Positions 8,178 through 17,571 of a stretch of 59,798 bases of DNA are shown one piece after another. Source of the DNA: Clostridia bacterium. Lineage in GTDB: Bacteria; Bacillota; Clostridia; Christensenellales; Aristaeellaceae. Position numbers and translations under genes: made by a program. The stretch's first letter is position 1, and every line of letters starts with the position of its first letter. Below the pieces are notes generated by a model. It was not told the origin of the DNA. It ran no database searches and worked only from the letters and a program-made list of their open reading frames with translations. The DNA is taken from positions 1 to 59,798 of the forward strand of contig JAFUBA010000140.1 in NCBI GenBank assembly GCA_017460395.1, given 5' to 3'.

Positions 8178-9728
8178 TTATTCACCCAGCACGCGGGCAA
8201 TCCCGAGCGCTGCGTCGTAGCCGCTCTGGGTGGCGCCGCCATTGCTGCCGCCGAAGTTGCGGCCAATTGTCTCGCCGGCCGCAAACAGACCGGGGATGGT
8301 CTCGCCGCTCTGCAGCAGCACGCGGAAGTCGTCATCCACCGCAATGCCGCCCATGGTGCCGTAGATGCCGGAGCGTGCGCGGGCGATGTAGTAGGTGTCC
8401 TCCTCGGTGTAGCCAAGACCCGTCAGGGTTTCCCGGAGGCTCTCAAGCGGATAGGCTTCCAGGAGGGCAGACAGGGAATCAAAGGCGGTCACGGTGCCGG
8501 AGCGGAGGAATTCCTCCATCACTTCCGGTTCCTCGCCGGAGGCATCCACATCCTTCTGCGTCCAGAGGGTATAGAACTGCTTGTTGCCCACTGCCATATA
8601 GGTCTTCATGGAGCCGGAATTGTAATCGTGATCATCGGTGATGAGCTGTCCGTCGTCATTGAGGAAGTTCATGTTGATGGTTCCCCATACCGCATGATGG
8701 CCATTTGCCGGGTTGATGGAGTAGAACATGGCCAGCTCATAGTCCATGTCGCGGGTGGCAATATCAAAATCTTTGAGCCAGGTGAATGCTTCACCTGCAC
8801 CCTTGCTGGGGCCGATGACCATCGCGCCGGTGGCATAGGGAAGATATTCGTCGATCAGTGCCTTGTTGCCCTGGAAGCCGCCGGTGGTCAGCAGGGTGGC
8901 CTTTGCGGTCACGCGGAAGGCATCCTGGTTCAGGGGCTTTGCCACCACGCCCTTCACCGCGCCGTCCTCAATGATCAGGTCGATCACAGGGGTTTCGGTG
9001 AGGACAATGACGCCCTTGTCCTCAGCTGCCTTTCGGAGCTGAGCGGCGATCTCTGCCATGACGGAGCTGTCGGTCTTTGTGGCCGGCATCATGCGCTGCA
9101 TCATGCCGCCCCAGAAGTCCTCAAACTTCAGATCGGTACCGGCAGCATTGAAGGTGTCCAGCACGTCCTGCCAGTGGTCGCTGTTCAGCACGCTGTACTG
9201 ATCCGAGGGAATGGCGTTGCCGCCCACATAGGACAGCTCCTCCAGCAGCACGACAGAGTAACCGCCCGAGGCAGCGGTCAGGGCTGCGCTCAGGCCGCTC
9301 AGGCCAGCGCCGGCAATGACGATATCTGTTTCCTGGTCCACCTGTGCGGGTGCCTCATAGGTCACCTTGGTCTGGAACGCGGACAGATCGGTGGCAGCTT
9401 CCTTCAGGGCCTGATTGATGGCCGTCTTCAGGAATACAGAGGTCAGGGTTGCGCCGGATACGGTGTCGACATTGACGCTCTGCGACTCGACGATGGTCGC
9501 AGGGATGCGCTCTGCGGCCACATTGTAGATACCGGGTGTGTCATTGATTTCTTTGACCGTCACAGACTGGATCGTGTTTTCATCCACTTCCACCTCTACG
9601 GTCAGAGGGCCGCCCACAGAGGCCACGGTGGCCTCATAGGTGCCGGGTGTGAAGGTTCCCTCTGCAAAGCCCATGGCGGCAAGGACAAGGACCAGCAGGG
9701 CGAGCATAAGGGCTGTCAGCTTCTTCAT
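8178..9728 (-). CDS. Exported FMN-binding, FAD-dependent fumarate/urocanate-reductase-like flavoprotein
   Basis: The protein has 516 aa and starts at ATG 9728, 7 nt after AGGAGG. A Sec signal peptide (about 1-23, MKKLTALMLALLVLVLAAMGFAEG) has no lipobox Cys. An FMN-binding domain (about 27-112) has DTVSGATLTS (SGAT at 91-94), the site where ApbE-type transferases attach FMN to Thr. The FAD domain begins DIVIAGAGLSGLSAALTAA (GAGLSG 140-145) and ends with the GETIGRNFGGSNGGAT segment near the C-terminus. This layout matches extracytosolic fumarate, urocanate and related enoate reductases used as terminal electron acceptors through flavin-based extracellular electron transfer. The acceptor substrate is not determined. 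It is divergent from a TetR regulator, and an operator-like palindrome covers its probable transcription start. Confidence 0.9.
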   Translation of the reverse strand: MKKLTALMLALLVLVLAAMGFAEGTFTPGTYEATVASVGGPLTVEVEVDENTIQSVTVKEINDTPGIYNVAAERIPATIVESQSVNVDTVSGATLTSVFLKTAINQALKEAATDLSAFQTKVTYEAPAQVDQETDIVIAGAGLSGLSAALTAASGGYSVVLLEELSYVGGNAIPSDQYSVLNSDHWQDVLDTFNAAGTDLKFEDFWGGMMQRMMPATKTDSSVMAEIAAQLRKAAEDKGVIVLTETPVIDLIIEDGAVKGVVAKPLNQDAFRVTAKATLLTTGGFQGNKALIDEYLPYATGAMVIGPSKGAGEAFTWLKDFDIATRDMDYELAMFYSINPANGHHAVWGTINMNFLNDDGQLITDDHDYNSGSMKTYMAVGNKQFYTLWTQKDVDASGEEPEVMEEFLRSGTVTAFDSLSALLEAYPLESLRETLTGLGYTEEDTYYIARARSGIYGTMGGIAVDDDFRVLLQSGETIPGLFAAGETIGRNFGGSNGGATQSGYDAALGIARVLGE

Positions 9729-9753
9729 GTGAATTCCTCCTGTTATTTTTTTT

Positions 9754-9803
9754 CGGAACAAGTTCCGTTTTCTGTATTGTATCAACCGTGATCCTCTTGT
9801 CAA
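9754..9803 (-). promoter_or_regulatory. Promoter and operator-like palindrome of the flavoprotein gene
   Basis: On the minus strand TTGACA (9798-9803), a 16-nt spacer and TACAAT (9776-9781) form a strong promoter. Just downstream, at the expected +1 to +15, lies CGGAAC-AA-GTTCCG (9754-9767), a 6-bp-arm inverted repeat well placed for repression by the divergent TetR protein. Confidence 0.7.
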
Positions 9804-9870
9804 CAGAAAAACGTAACAAATTTCGGTTTTTGTTTCGTATCATAATTCGGATTGTGTTATCAAAAGCATT

Positions 9871-9899
9871 TTGACAGGATCCGCATCTTCTGGTAGGAT
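9871..9899 (+). promoter_or_regulatory. Promoter of the TetR regulator
   Basis: TTGACA (9871-9876), an exact 17-nt spacer and TAGGAT (9894-9899) lie 28 nt before the TetR start codon. The interval 9810-9865 between the two divergent promoters is A/T-rich, with several CGAAA/TTTCG half-sites. Confidence 0.75.
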
Positions 9900-9926
9900 T
9901 TCATGAACGCGAGAGGAGGACATGCC

Positions 9927-10535
9927 ATGGCATCCCGACATGTGGAAGAAAAAAGGCAGCGGATTTCGGAAGATATCCTTGCCAGGGCAATCCCTGTCAT
10001 CGAGGATGGAAGCTACAGCCAGCTCACCATACGGGAACTCTGTGAGCGGCTCGGGATCACCACGGGCCTGTTTTACCGTCACTTCAAGACAAAGTCCGAT
10101 CTCATGTGCTTTTATGCCATTCGCCAGGCGAGCGTTCTGTATGAGGAAGCGAAAGATGAGCTGCGCGGACTGGATATACGAAAGAGACTGGTCCGCATTG
10201 TGGTGATCAGCATGCAGGCCAATCTCTTCATGGGCCCGGACTGCCTGCTTGCCTATCTCAACAATGAAAATCCCCTGTGCGATTGCAGCGTAGGCCGCGG
10301 CATTTTCGAAGAGCAGATCCATCTGGCGTTTGAGGAGGATCCGCAGTTCCAGGGCTGCTCCCGGGAGGAGATTCAGGTCATTGCCGATTATCTTGCCATT
10401 ATCAGCAAGGGGCTGTGCTATGAGTGGTACACCCAGCGGGATCGTGACGGCTTTGATATCATGAAGCAGACGGACAAGATCACCCGCATGGCAGTCGAAC
10501 AGCTGACCCTGCCCGAGGGGCAGGCACAGGCATGA
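9927..10535 (+). CDS. TetR/AcrR-family transcriptional regulator
   Basis: The protein has 202 aa. ATG 9927 is 7 nt after AGGAGG; an upstream in-frame ATG at 9903 overlaps the ribosome site and is rejected. The N-terminal helix-turn-helix is clear at about residues 33-55 (LTIRELCERLGITTGLFYRHFKTKSDLM). The C-terminal ligand domain is not assignable. Arrangement, operator and divergent promoters suggest that it represses the exported flavoprotein gene and senses that enzyme's substrate or a related compound. Confidence 0.88.
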   Translation: MASRHVEEKRQRISEDILARAIPVIEDGSYSQLTIRELCERLGITTGLFYRHFKTKSDLMCFYAIRQASVLYEEAKDELRGLDIRKRLVRIVVISMQANLFMGPDCLLAYLNNENPLCDCSVGRGIFEEQIHLAFEEDPQFQGCSREEIQVIADYLAIISKGLCYEWYTQRDRDGFDIMKQTDKITRMAVEQLTLPEGQAQA

Positions 10536-10690
10536 TATCCTGAACATCGCATGCGCCCGCAGACCATCTGTGAGCCTTCCGGATCGTTCCGGGAACGGTC
10601 ACAGACCTGGCCTTCCGGGCAGATGCCAGTCGCATCCGCTTTGCCCCGTGCGTGATGATCCCCGATGTGTTTTCCCGAATCTTTGCAGAC

Positions 10691-10719
10691 AAAAAGCAGG
10701 CCGCATCAGCCTGCTTTTT
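10691..10719. terminator. Bidirectional rho-independent terminator
   Basis: AAAAAGCAGGC, a 7-nt loop and GCCTGCTTTTT form a perfect 11-bp arm palindrome with A and T tails. It lies between the convergent TetR gene (stop 10535) and ADP-ribosylglycohydrolase gene (stop 10958) and can serve both. Confidence 0.85.
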
Positions 10720-10734
10720 CCTGATTTTCCAAAG

Positions 10735-10815
10735 GCCCGAACCGGATCCTTGCGTGATCCCCGGATCAGGTCGCATATATCTCTACCCCTCCCGGATCTT
10801 TCCGGGGACAGGGAT
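10735..10815. repeat. Copy of the dispersed GATC-rich intergenic repeat
   Basis: This reads CCGAACCGGATCCTTGCG, then TCGCATATATC, then CCCGGATCTTTCC. It matches, in the opposite orientation, the repeat copies near 38.7, 41.5 and 45.9 kb. Confidence 0.45.
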
Positions 10816-10957
10816 ACAGGGACCATATCCGGGATCCGTACCGCAGGCGATGCCCTGTCCCCTGCCGCCGGCCTTCGGATTCCTGGCGCATGCATCCCAA
10901 AAAGGCAGGCCCGTCCGACATGTGCATTGCCGGGCAGGTCTGCCTGTATGGCCTGAT

Positions 10958-11767
10958 TCAACCCATCCGTCCGGGGCGCCGTACCTCCTGGAAGCGGTCA
11001 ATGACGGCCAGCATATCACCCGACAGGCGTCTTCTGCACTCCGTGATCATGCTTTCCGGAACCTTGTAGTACGCCTCGGCGATGGATCCCGCGATGCAGG
11101 TCAGGGTATCACAGTCCCCGCCTAGGGAGACAGCGGTCCGGATGACGTCCTCGAAGTCTTTCCCCTCCAGGAAGGCCGTCACGGCCTCGGGCACCGTCTG
11201 CTGGCAGCTCTCCACGTGATGATACCCCGGCCGGATCTGGTCGCAGGTGCGGCTCAGGTCATACCCGAAAGTGGATGTGATGTAATCCAGGATCTCCGCC
11301 TTGCTGCTGCCGGTCCGCGCCAGGAAGATGGCACTTGCCACGGCCTCCGCACCCTTGATGCCCTCCGGATGATTGTGGGTGACCTGTGCCGTGAGAGCCG
11401 CCACATGGCGTGTCTCCTCGAGGGTATCAAACAGCCACCCGGCGGCGGACACCCGCATAGCAGAGCCGTTTCCAAAGCTCCCGTAGGGCTTTGGTTCCTC
11501 GCTCCACAGCCAGTGGTAGAACATACCTCCATAGCCGGCGTCCGGGTATCTTCCTCCCCACATCTGCATGTAGAATACGAGGGCGGACTGGATTGCCTGA
11601 TCCGACTGTCCCTTTGTTTCCATGAGGGCATCTGCAACGGCGAGAGTCATCACGGAATCATCTGTGAACTCTGACCCGCTGGAGAAGAGTGGGAAATCCT
11701 TCGTCTTGTATCCTCTGTCAAATTCATAGGGTGCGCCGATCATGTCACCCAAGACTGCTCCGTACAT
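10958..11767 (-). CDS. ADP-ribosylglycohydrolase family protein (stand-alone)
   Basis: This 269-aa protein has all the metal-site motifs of the DraG/ARH fold: GAVLGDMIGAPYE (3-15), FTDDSVMT (about 34-41) and GGDCDTLTCIAGSIAEAYY near 215. AAGGAGG lies 9 nt before the ATG at 11767. The family hydrolyses ADP-ribose bonds on proteins, nucleic acids or small molecules, using two Mg ions held by the Asp residues. Large parts (NGSAMRVS, QVTHNHPEGIKGAEAV) resemble the N-terminal domain of the hsdM fusion at 22.4-24.8 kb. The two are paralogues or share an origin. It stands at the edge of the defence island and has no immediate co-directional partner, so its target is unknown. Confidence 0.9.
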   Translation of the reverse strand: MYGAVLGDMIGAPYEFDRGYKTKDFPLFSSGSEFTDDSVMTLAVADALMETKGQSDQAIQSALVFYMQMWGGRYPDAGYGGMFYHWLWSEEPKPYGSFGNGSAMRVSAAGWLFDTLEETRHVAALTAQVTHNHPEGIKGAEAVASAIFLARTGSSKAEILDYITSTFGYDLSRTCDQIRPGYHHVESCQQTVPEAVTAFLEGKDFEDVIRTAVSLGGDCDTLTCIAGSIAEAYYKVPESMITECRRRLSGDMLAVIDRFQEVRRPGRMG

Positions 11768-12467
11768 CCTGTGTAGCCTCCTTCAAACGGCTCTGGCGCC
11801 GTGTCATCTATGCCGTTGGGGACTCTGTCCCGCCTGACAGGATCCAGTATAGCAGGCCTTCTGCCGACTGTGGTCAACTGCCAGGTGACATCTTGAAACG
11901 CGTGTGAATGCTAGGCACGGAGGCATCCGGGACTGTCTGCGTCCGGATTCCTGCAGGGACTGCCATGTTCCCCGGCCCCTCGCCCAGCAGTCCCTCCTGT
12001 TTCCTTCTCTGCCTCTGCAGCGGTCCACTCTTCGGTCCTTGCCGATGTATGCCGACGCATATGTCTTCCTTCCGTCCAGGCCCCTGGGATGAATCCTTGT
12101 GGGAGCGGAAGAAGCAGGTGTGGTAGATCCAGGACATGCCCCGAAGGCCGCATCGCTTGCGAACCGATGCTCGCTGCAGTGTATGATCGAAGGTCCACGC
12201 TTCACAAAGATTCTACCGTGCCGTGGCCGAAAGGCCATCTGCGCTGATTTCTGGAGGATTTCCCTCGGGCGTTTTGCAAGCACCCTCTCACTGGCCCGGC
12301 TTTGAGTATACAACTCTTCGGATGGCTTGGATCAGGGGGGCAGGAAAACGGGAATGGGTGCACAGAATAGCCGGAGATCGCGATGTATACCGCTAGGCGG
12401 ACAAGTTTTGTCCGACGAAATGAAGCCACTATATATGGCAATGGTGGACGGTACAATTCATCAGCTA
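11768..12467. other. 700-bp gap, no gene; one short palindrome
   Basis: No frame in this stretch has both a ribosome site and recognisable protein features. At 12398-12414 the palindrome CGGACAA-GTT-TTGTCCG stands alone. Base composition becomes visibly richer in A/T from about 12400 onward, marking the left edge of the restriction locus. Confidence 0.5.
12398..12414. promoter_or_regulatory. Perfect 7-bp-arm palindrome (possible operator)
   Basis: CGGACAA and TTGTCCG flank a GTT centre. No T run follows on either strand, so it is more likely a protein-binding site than a terminator. It lies about 55 bp beyond the mrr stop codon. Confidence 0.35.
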
Positions 12468-13358
12468 TTATATTTTTCGAAAGAACTCTTCATCTATCTC
12501 ATAGGCTTTTACTTCGTGAACACCTATTCCATATTCAACGATTTTGTTGATAAACTCCTCTCCGTCAATGAGATCAATTTGCTGTTTACCTGGGTTGCTT
12601 GCTTCATCGCGAGCTGCTTTCGAGAAAGTGCCCGTCGTAATCAACACACCTTTTTCTATATCTGTGGTAAGCGATCCTCTGAAATCTCTCACCTCTGGTG
12701 CCCCTACTGCTCCTTTATAACGTTTACACTGAAATGCTACGTTAAAACTGAATATTCCATTGATTTTTAGTTTGCCAGTTCCATCAATACCGCCATCTCC
12801 TGCTTTTTTGGTAACTTCAACCTGTGTAAATCCACACTCCCGGAGGACACGTTGCGTTAACCGTTCAAACCCAAATGGATCCATTGTTTGAAGTATCTCT
12901 GAGAGACGCGCCCGCCATGGCTTTGCTTCATCCGGATACTCAATATCATCATTACTGGGATCATTATCCTGGGGGAGTTCAGGGTTGGCAGGATCTACAT
13001 GGACGTCCTTTTTCTTTTTCTTTTGATCATTCAGGTGACGAAGAATCTTCTTATCCTCCAGCTTTTCCGCTGCCGCATAGTCAGGCATTATCGACCATAT
13101 AGAACGTTCACTGTTTGTAATGACGCCGTATTTCTTCAGATATGTACGTGCCCACGCCAATTGGTATGCTACTTCGCTCATGTTTTCGTTACCTGGATGT
13201 GGAATATCGGTAACCTCAGTGGGTATTCTGAGATTTGAAATAACTCTATCGAGGATTTCACTGTTGCTCCCTGAACCGCCAAGATCCTTTAGCGCAAGAA
13301 AAGTTGGAGTCAGGAGCGAGGTGTATCTTGGGATTCTTGCATCAAGCTTTTGTTTCAT
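12468..13358 (-). CDS. mrr: Mrr-like type IV restriction endonuclease
   Basis: This 296-aa protein has an N-terminal winged-helix domain (Mrr_N, about 8-98), a charged linker (about 100-145) and a C-terminal Mrr catalytic domain. The PD-(D/E)XK-type core is visible as FGFERLTQRVL (Glu165), AGDGGIDGTG (Asp192) and FQCKRYK (Gln210-x-Lys212). Mrr enzymes cut DNA carrying foreign methylation. The start has AGGAGG upstream. It is the last gene downstream of hsdR (about 150-bp gap), as is common where an Mrr gene travels with type I systems. It may kill or restrict if modification by the neighbouring type I methylase changes, but that is inference. Confidence 0.92.
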   Translation of the reverse strand: MKQKLDARIPRYTSLLTPTFLALKDLGGSGSNSEILDRVISNLRIPTEVTDIPHPGNENMSEVAYQLAWARTYLKKYGVITNSERSIWSIMPDYAAAEKLEDKKILRHLNDQKKKKKDVHVDPANPELPQDNDPSNDDIEYPDEAKPWRARLSEILQTMDPFGFERLTQRVLRECGFTQVEVTKKAGDGGIDGTGKLKINGIFSFNVAFQCKRYKGAVGAPEVRDFRGSLTTDIEKGVLITTGTFSKAARDEASNPGKQQIDLIDGEEFINKIVEYGIGVHEVKAYEIDEEFFRKI

Positions 13359-13507
13359 TTCTCATTTCCTCCTGTGCTTATTTCCTGCATCATGCAAAAC
13401 GGATAACAAGCATTCTACGAGCCCTGGGCGCATATCACAGCAGCGATCTCAATATCGCCATTTTTCATCACGAATACGATAAATAGTGTTATGATAATCA
13501 TTACAGC

Positions 13508-16420
13508 TCAATAATATTGTGCTACATAACCATATGCTTTATCGAATACGTCACGATCCTTAATCTTATATTTCACCATAATGACTTCGCGAAGTGTTCT
13601 TTTTACTGTCTTTTTGCCTTCATTTGTATTTTGCCATCCAGGAAAGCGAACGATTTTAACTATGTTATCAATGTCATTGACAAGACGCGCGACGATGACG
13701 GGCGTTGTTTCTGTCCTGAGTGACTCGAATAACTTTGTGAGAGCGGCTTTGCCCTTTTCTTCTGATTCAACCGGTTCGTTATCGCGTTCCATCAGAGCAG
13801 CTTCCTTGGCCAAATCGAGCAGGGCCTTGACGAATTCTATGCTGGAAAGCAAGCCAGATTCTACTTTTTCACGAAGTTCCTCAACTCGTTTGCCTAAGGC
13901 GATGTATTTTTCTTCGTCTTCGTGCTTATGAATGAACCTGACCAGATCAATTTCCAACTTTTTGGTTTTCTTTTCCGTATCTACTCCATCGCGCATAAAG
14001 CGTTCAATCATTTCTGCTTCAAGAGCGATTGTCTTTTCCGATACAGCCTCTTCTTCGACATCAATGTTCTCATGAACCAGCGCAAGCGTCTTATTCCCGA
14101 GCGCAGCCCAGATCAGTTTGCCGGAATCGTCGCCGGGCCTAATGGAGTCATATACTTTAGACAGCCATCGATAGTCCTCCTTAAATGCAGTAAGGCAATC
14201 GTCTGGTGAAAGAGCATTCCATACTCGGTTCAGAACACGATAATCTGCGCCAAAGGCATCACGTTGTTCGTCCGTGGGCAGACAGGCCTGTGCGTTAAGG
14301 AGTCCCTCCCAATCGCTCCTGGTTCGATCAATGCCCGGAAAGTAGGCAATACACTTATCGACGAACTCAGCTACTCGTTTCCGGAGCGATTCTATGTTCG
14401 TGATAATCTTTCTTGCCGAGTCATCATCAAAGTTGAGTGCCTTTGCCACATCATCGAAAATACCGATGTAGTCCACAATCAAGCCGAAGCTCTTATCATG
14501 TCCATAAACACGATTCGTCCGGCAGATTGCCTGTAACAGAGTATGATCCTTCATCGGCTTGTCCAGGTACATCACCTGGAGGATCGGAGCATCGAAACCA
14601 GTCAGCAGTTTGCTTGTTACGATGACAAGCTGTAATGGGTTGCTGGGATCTCGGAAATCATCGAGTACCTTTGCTTCACTATCACGGTCTCGACGCCACT
14701 CTTTATAACGGTCCTCCTTATCGTTATTTGTGTCCATAACGATCGTGCTGGTCTGCTCCCCGAGGAGGCGGTCCAGCTCTTTTTTATACAGCACACAGCA
14801 TTCTCGGTCATAACAGACGATTTGTCCCTTGAACCCATTAGGGTTGACCTTCTCCATGAAATGCTTGGCAATATGCTCGCAGACAGCGCGGATTCGCGTA
14901 GGGTCCTTCATGATCGCTTCAACGCGGACACGGCGTGCAAGCTTGGCTTTTTGTTCGTCTGTTAATCGTGCTTCGGCAGCAAGACGATCGAATTCCTCAT
15001 CAATCACGTCTTGACGCACATGGAGTTTAACCGGTACCGGTTCAAAGTGGAGTGGCAGAGTTGCCCCATCCTTCACGGAATCGGCAAATGAATAACGGGA
15101 CATGTAGCCGCTGCGATCTTCCCGCGCGCCGAACGTCAGGAAGGTATTATGATCAAGCCGATTGATGGGTGTGCCAGTCAGACCAAAGAAGAAAGCATTG
15201 GGCAGAGCTGTTCGCATTTTTACACCCAGGTCGCCTTCCTGTGTTCTGTGTGCCTCATCCACCATCACGATGATATTATCCCTGTAATTCAGCGCATGGG
15301 TGACCTTCTCGAACTTGAAAATGGTTGTGATCAGAACTTTCCGGATATCACTCTTCAGCTTGGTCTCCAATTCGTCACAGGAGGGCACACCTTCGAGATT
15401 GGGGACATCGGCCATTGTAAACGTTCCAGCGATCTGACCTTCCAAGTCAATGCGGTCGTTCACGATAATGACAGTCGGAGACTCCAGCTCTTTCATCATA
15501 CGTAACTTCATGGCAGCAAAGACCATCAGGAGCGATTTGCCGCTGCCTTGGAAGTGCCATATGAGGCCTTTCTTTGGATATCCGGACTTAACTCGTTCGA
15601 CGATCATGTTTGCGCCTTCGTATTGCTGATATCGGCAAACAACCTTGATCTTTCGATTGCGTTTATCCGTAGAAAAAAGCGTGAAGTACCGGAACAGGTC
15701 AAGTACGGTTTCGGGGTTCATGATGGAAGCGACCGACGCTTGCACCTCCGTGATGCTGCCCTCTGTGTGATCAATTCCCGCAAACCACGGTCCCCATACT
15801 GTGACCGGAGCACATACAGAGCCATAGCGGAAGGCTTTGCCTTCTGAAGCAAAGTTAAAGATATTCGTCACGAACATCTGGGGAATTGACTTCTCGTATT
15901 TCCCGATGTCCTGTGCACCGTCAATCCAACTGATACTCGGCCTTGTAGGAGACTTCATTTCGCCAATAATGACAGGGATGCCGTTGATTAGGAGCACGAC
16001 ATCTAGTCTCTTTCCGCCTTTGACATACGGATAGATCCATTGATTGGTGACAACGAGATCGTTATTGAGAACATTGTCATAGTCAAAGAATCGTATGCTG
16101 ACAGAGCGGCCATCCGGTGCAAAAGGAAAAGAGTTTTCCTCAAAAACGAACTTTTTAAATCGCTCATTCTGTGTCACCAGATCATGCGGCTGAACTGTGC
16201 TGATCAGTGATCTCAATTTATATATCACTGTATCGGCATGGGCAGGATGCTCGGCAATGCATGGATTCAGCCGAATCAGAGCGTCCTTGACCATGCTGTA
16301 TACAAGAACATCACCATAATCCCTGGGAAGGTCATCCGCCTGGATATACTGCCACCCAGCAGCGACACATGCATCGATGACCATCTTTTCGGCTTGTTCT
16401 TCATTGAATGTTCCAGGCAT
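13508..16420 (-). CDS. hsdR: Type I restriction endonuclease subunit R
   Basis: This 970-aa protein, close to the normal length, is the ATP-driven translocase and nuclease of a type I system. The N-terminal PD-(D/E)XK nuclease shows RLDVVLLINGIPVIIGEMK (Asp140, Glu154, Lys156). The SF2 motor follows: Walker A QGSGKS (291-296), DEAH box VMVDEAHRTQEG (388-391), FFGLTGTP and later LLTGFDAPILQVMYLDKP. The C-terminal helical region (about 780-960) should contact HsdM/HsdS. GAGGAGG lies ahead of ATG 16420. All key motifs are intact. It lies downstream of the specificity gene at 16441-17571 and likely shares its transcript. Confidence 0.96.
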   Translation of the reverse strand: MPGTFNEEQAEKMVIDACVAAGWQYIQADDLPRDYGDVLVYSMVKDALIRLNPCIAEHPAHADTVIYKLRSLISTVQPHDLVTQNERFKKFVFEENSFPFAPDGRSVSIRFFDYDNVLNNDLVVTNQWIYPYVKGGKRLDVVLLINGIPVIIGEMKSPTRPSISWIDGAQDIGKYEKSIPQMFVTNIFNFASEGKAFRYGSVCAPVTVWGPWFAGIDHTEGSITEVQASVASIMNPETVLDLFRYFTLFSTDKRNRKIKVVCRYQQYEGANMIVERVKSGYPKKGLIWHFQGSGKSLLMVFAAMKLRMMKELESPTVIIVNDRIDLEGQIAGTFTMADVPNLEGVPSCDELETKLKSDIRKVLITTIFKFEKVTHALNYRDNIIVMVDEAHRTQEGDLGVKMRTALPNAFFFGLTGTPINRLDHNTFLTFGAREDRSGYMSRYSFADSVKDGATLPLHFEPVPVKLHVRQDVIDEEFDRLAAEARLTDEQKAKLARRVRVEAIMKDPTRIRAVCEHIAKHFMEKVNPNGFKGQIVCYDRECCVLYKKELDRLLGEQTSTIVMDTNNDKEDRYKEWRRDRDSEAKVLDDFRDPSNPLQLVIVTSKLLTGFDAPILQVMYLDKPMKDHTLLQAICRTNRVYGHDKSFGLIVDYIGIFDDVAKALNFDDDSARKIITNIESLRKRVAEFVDKCIAYFPGIDRTRSDWEGLLNAQACLPTDEQRDAFGADYRVLNRVWNALSPDDCLTAFKEDYRWLSKVYDSIRPGDDSGKLIWAALGNKTLALVHENIDVEEEAVSEKTIALEAEMIERFMRDGVDTEKKTKKLEIDLVRFIHKHEDEEKYIALGKRVEELREKVESGLLSSIEFVKALLDLAKEAALMERDNEPVESEEKGKAALTKLFESLRTETTPVIVARLVNDIDNIVKIVRFPGWQNTNEGKKTVKRTLREVIMVKYKIKDRDVFDKAYGYVAQYY

Positions 16421-16440
16421 TGTAATACCTCCTCTTCATC

Positions 16441-17571
16441 TTATGATCGATATTGTACGAGATTCCGATCTCTTGTGGTCGCTAGGCAGGCGACATTTTG
16501 AAGCAATTGTTTTTGCAGCATGCTAGCAAATTTTGATTTGTCGAGTTCGGCCGCCATCACTATAAATCTGTCTTGGAGTTCCTCTGGAGGCATAGGAAAG
16601 GGATATGCTTTCAGCGCATCCATAGAGATTCCATCTTGACCGGCAGTTCTGGTGCTGAGACTCTCCAGGAATCTTAGCAAACACTCCTGCTTTAGAAATT
16701 GGCGAACGTATTCTTTTCTTCCCATTAGCGGGACTGCTTTCATAAGTGCAACATTGTAGGCTCCTTCAATTCCTTGCAGTATCTGAAAAATGGGTGGCCC
16801 ATATCGTCCAATCATGATATCGTCCGCTTTACAAAAACGTTTTGCCATTTCCTTTGGGATATATGTTATGAAGCGATCAGTCTTATAGTCTCGAATCTGG
16901 ATTAATCGCACCGTCCCTTCCCGTGGTTCAAACTCAAAATACTTTCGCTCTGGTTGACTACCACCCTCAAAACGAACGACAGAATCCATACGGTACACAG
17001 GAAATCCTTTCGGGTTTTCTATAGGGTCCCCAAACATCTCCACAAATTGCGATTGAACGAGGGCATCAGCTTGCTGAAGGAGGTCAGTATAGGCCACCTT
17101 CAGCCGGTTCATAGCCCACAGAATGCTGGAGATAGCCTCTTGTTCATTCAATGTTGGAATTTGAAACTCCAACTTGGCAAGGTCACGCCAGTTGATTGTT
17201 GGCGATAGAGAACCAACCGAAATATTGATCGCAGCGTCAAGGAAATAATCCGAGCTAATGAAAAACGGAAAGAATTCCTTTCTGATGACAGACTCTATTG
17301 GCCGAAGCACCATACCGTGCGCGGAGAAGATGCCGTTGAAAGGAGCTATTGCCACTTTCTTTTGATAAGCCCTACGGCGACCAAAGAGGACGTCTCCTTT
17401 TCGCATGACCAGCTTGTCGCCAATAGGAGCAACATCAGAGCCCCAACGCGTAACTTCCAAGCAGTCAGAATCTAGATGTTCAAGGCCGATATATGTGTCT
17501 TTGTCGGCCTCAACCGGCTTTTTCTTCTCGGTGGAATTGATGGCAATCTCGTCAAAACGGTACTTAGGCAC
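16441..17571 (-). CDS. hsdS: Type I restriction specificity subunit A (full length)
   Basis: This protein of about 376 aa has two target-recognition domains. TRD1 (about 1-140) ends in the ISSILWAMNRLKVAYTDLLQQADALVQSQFVEMFGD central coiled coil; TRD2 follows (about 185-330) and ends in DKSKFASMLQKQLLQNV. I place the start at GTG 17571 (MPKYRFDEIA), after GGTGGTGA, in the same layout as the other hsdS copies. The open frame extends to a TTG at 17601. The start overlaps the stop of the half-gene at 17564-18163. A 42-bp stretch in its central region (17027-17068) is identical to one in the hsdS at 19222-20379. It is the copy nearest hsdR. Confidence 0.9.
   Translation of the reverse strand: MPKYRFDEIAINSTEKKKPVEADKDTYIGLEHLDSDCLEVTRWGSDVAPIGDKLVMRKGDVLFGRRRAYQKKVAIAPFNGIFSAHGMVLRPIESVIRKEFFPFFISSDYFLDAAINISVGSLSPTINWRDLAKLEFQIPTLNEQEAISSILWAMNRLKVAYTDLLQQADALVQSQFVEMFGDPIENPKGFPVYRMDSVVRFEGGSQPERKYFEFEPREGTVRLIQIRDYKTDRFITYIPKEMAKRFCKADDIMIGRYGPPIFQILQGIEGAYNVALMKAVPLMGRKEYVRQFLKQECLLRFLESLSTRTAGQDGISMDALKAYPFPMPPEELQDRFIVMAAELDKSKFASMLQKQLLQNVACLATTRDRNLVQYRS
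17027..17068. repeat. Central hsdS repeat, copy A
   Basis: This 42-bp stretch encodes the ALVQSQFVEMFGD segment. It is identical to 19824-19865, and its first 29 bp match 18147-18175 with one mismatch. All three copies have the same orientation. Confidence 0.9.

Noticed and set aside
11804-12313. 169-codon minus frame in the gap right of the free ADP-ribosylglycohydrolase
   Set aside because: Arg/Ser/Pro-rich sequence, no domain, no ribosome site; overlapping frames on both strands look equally poor.
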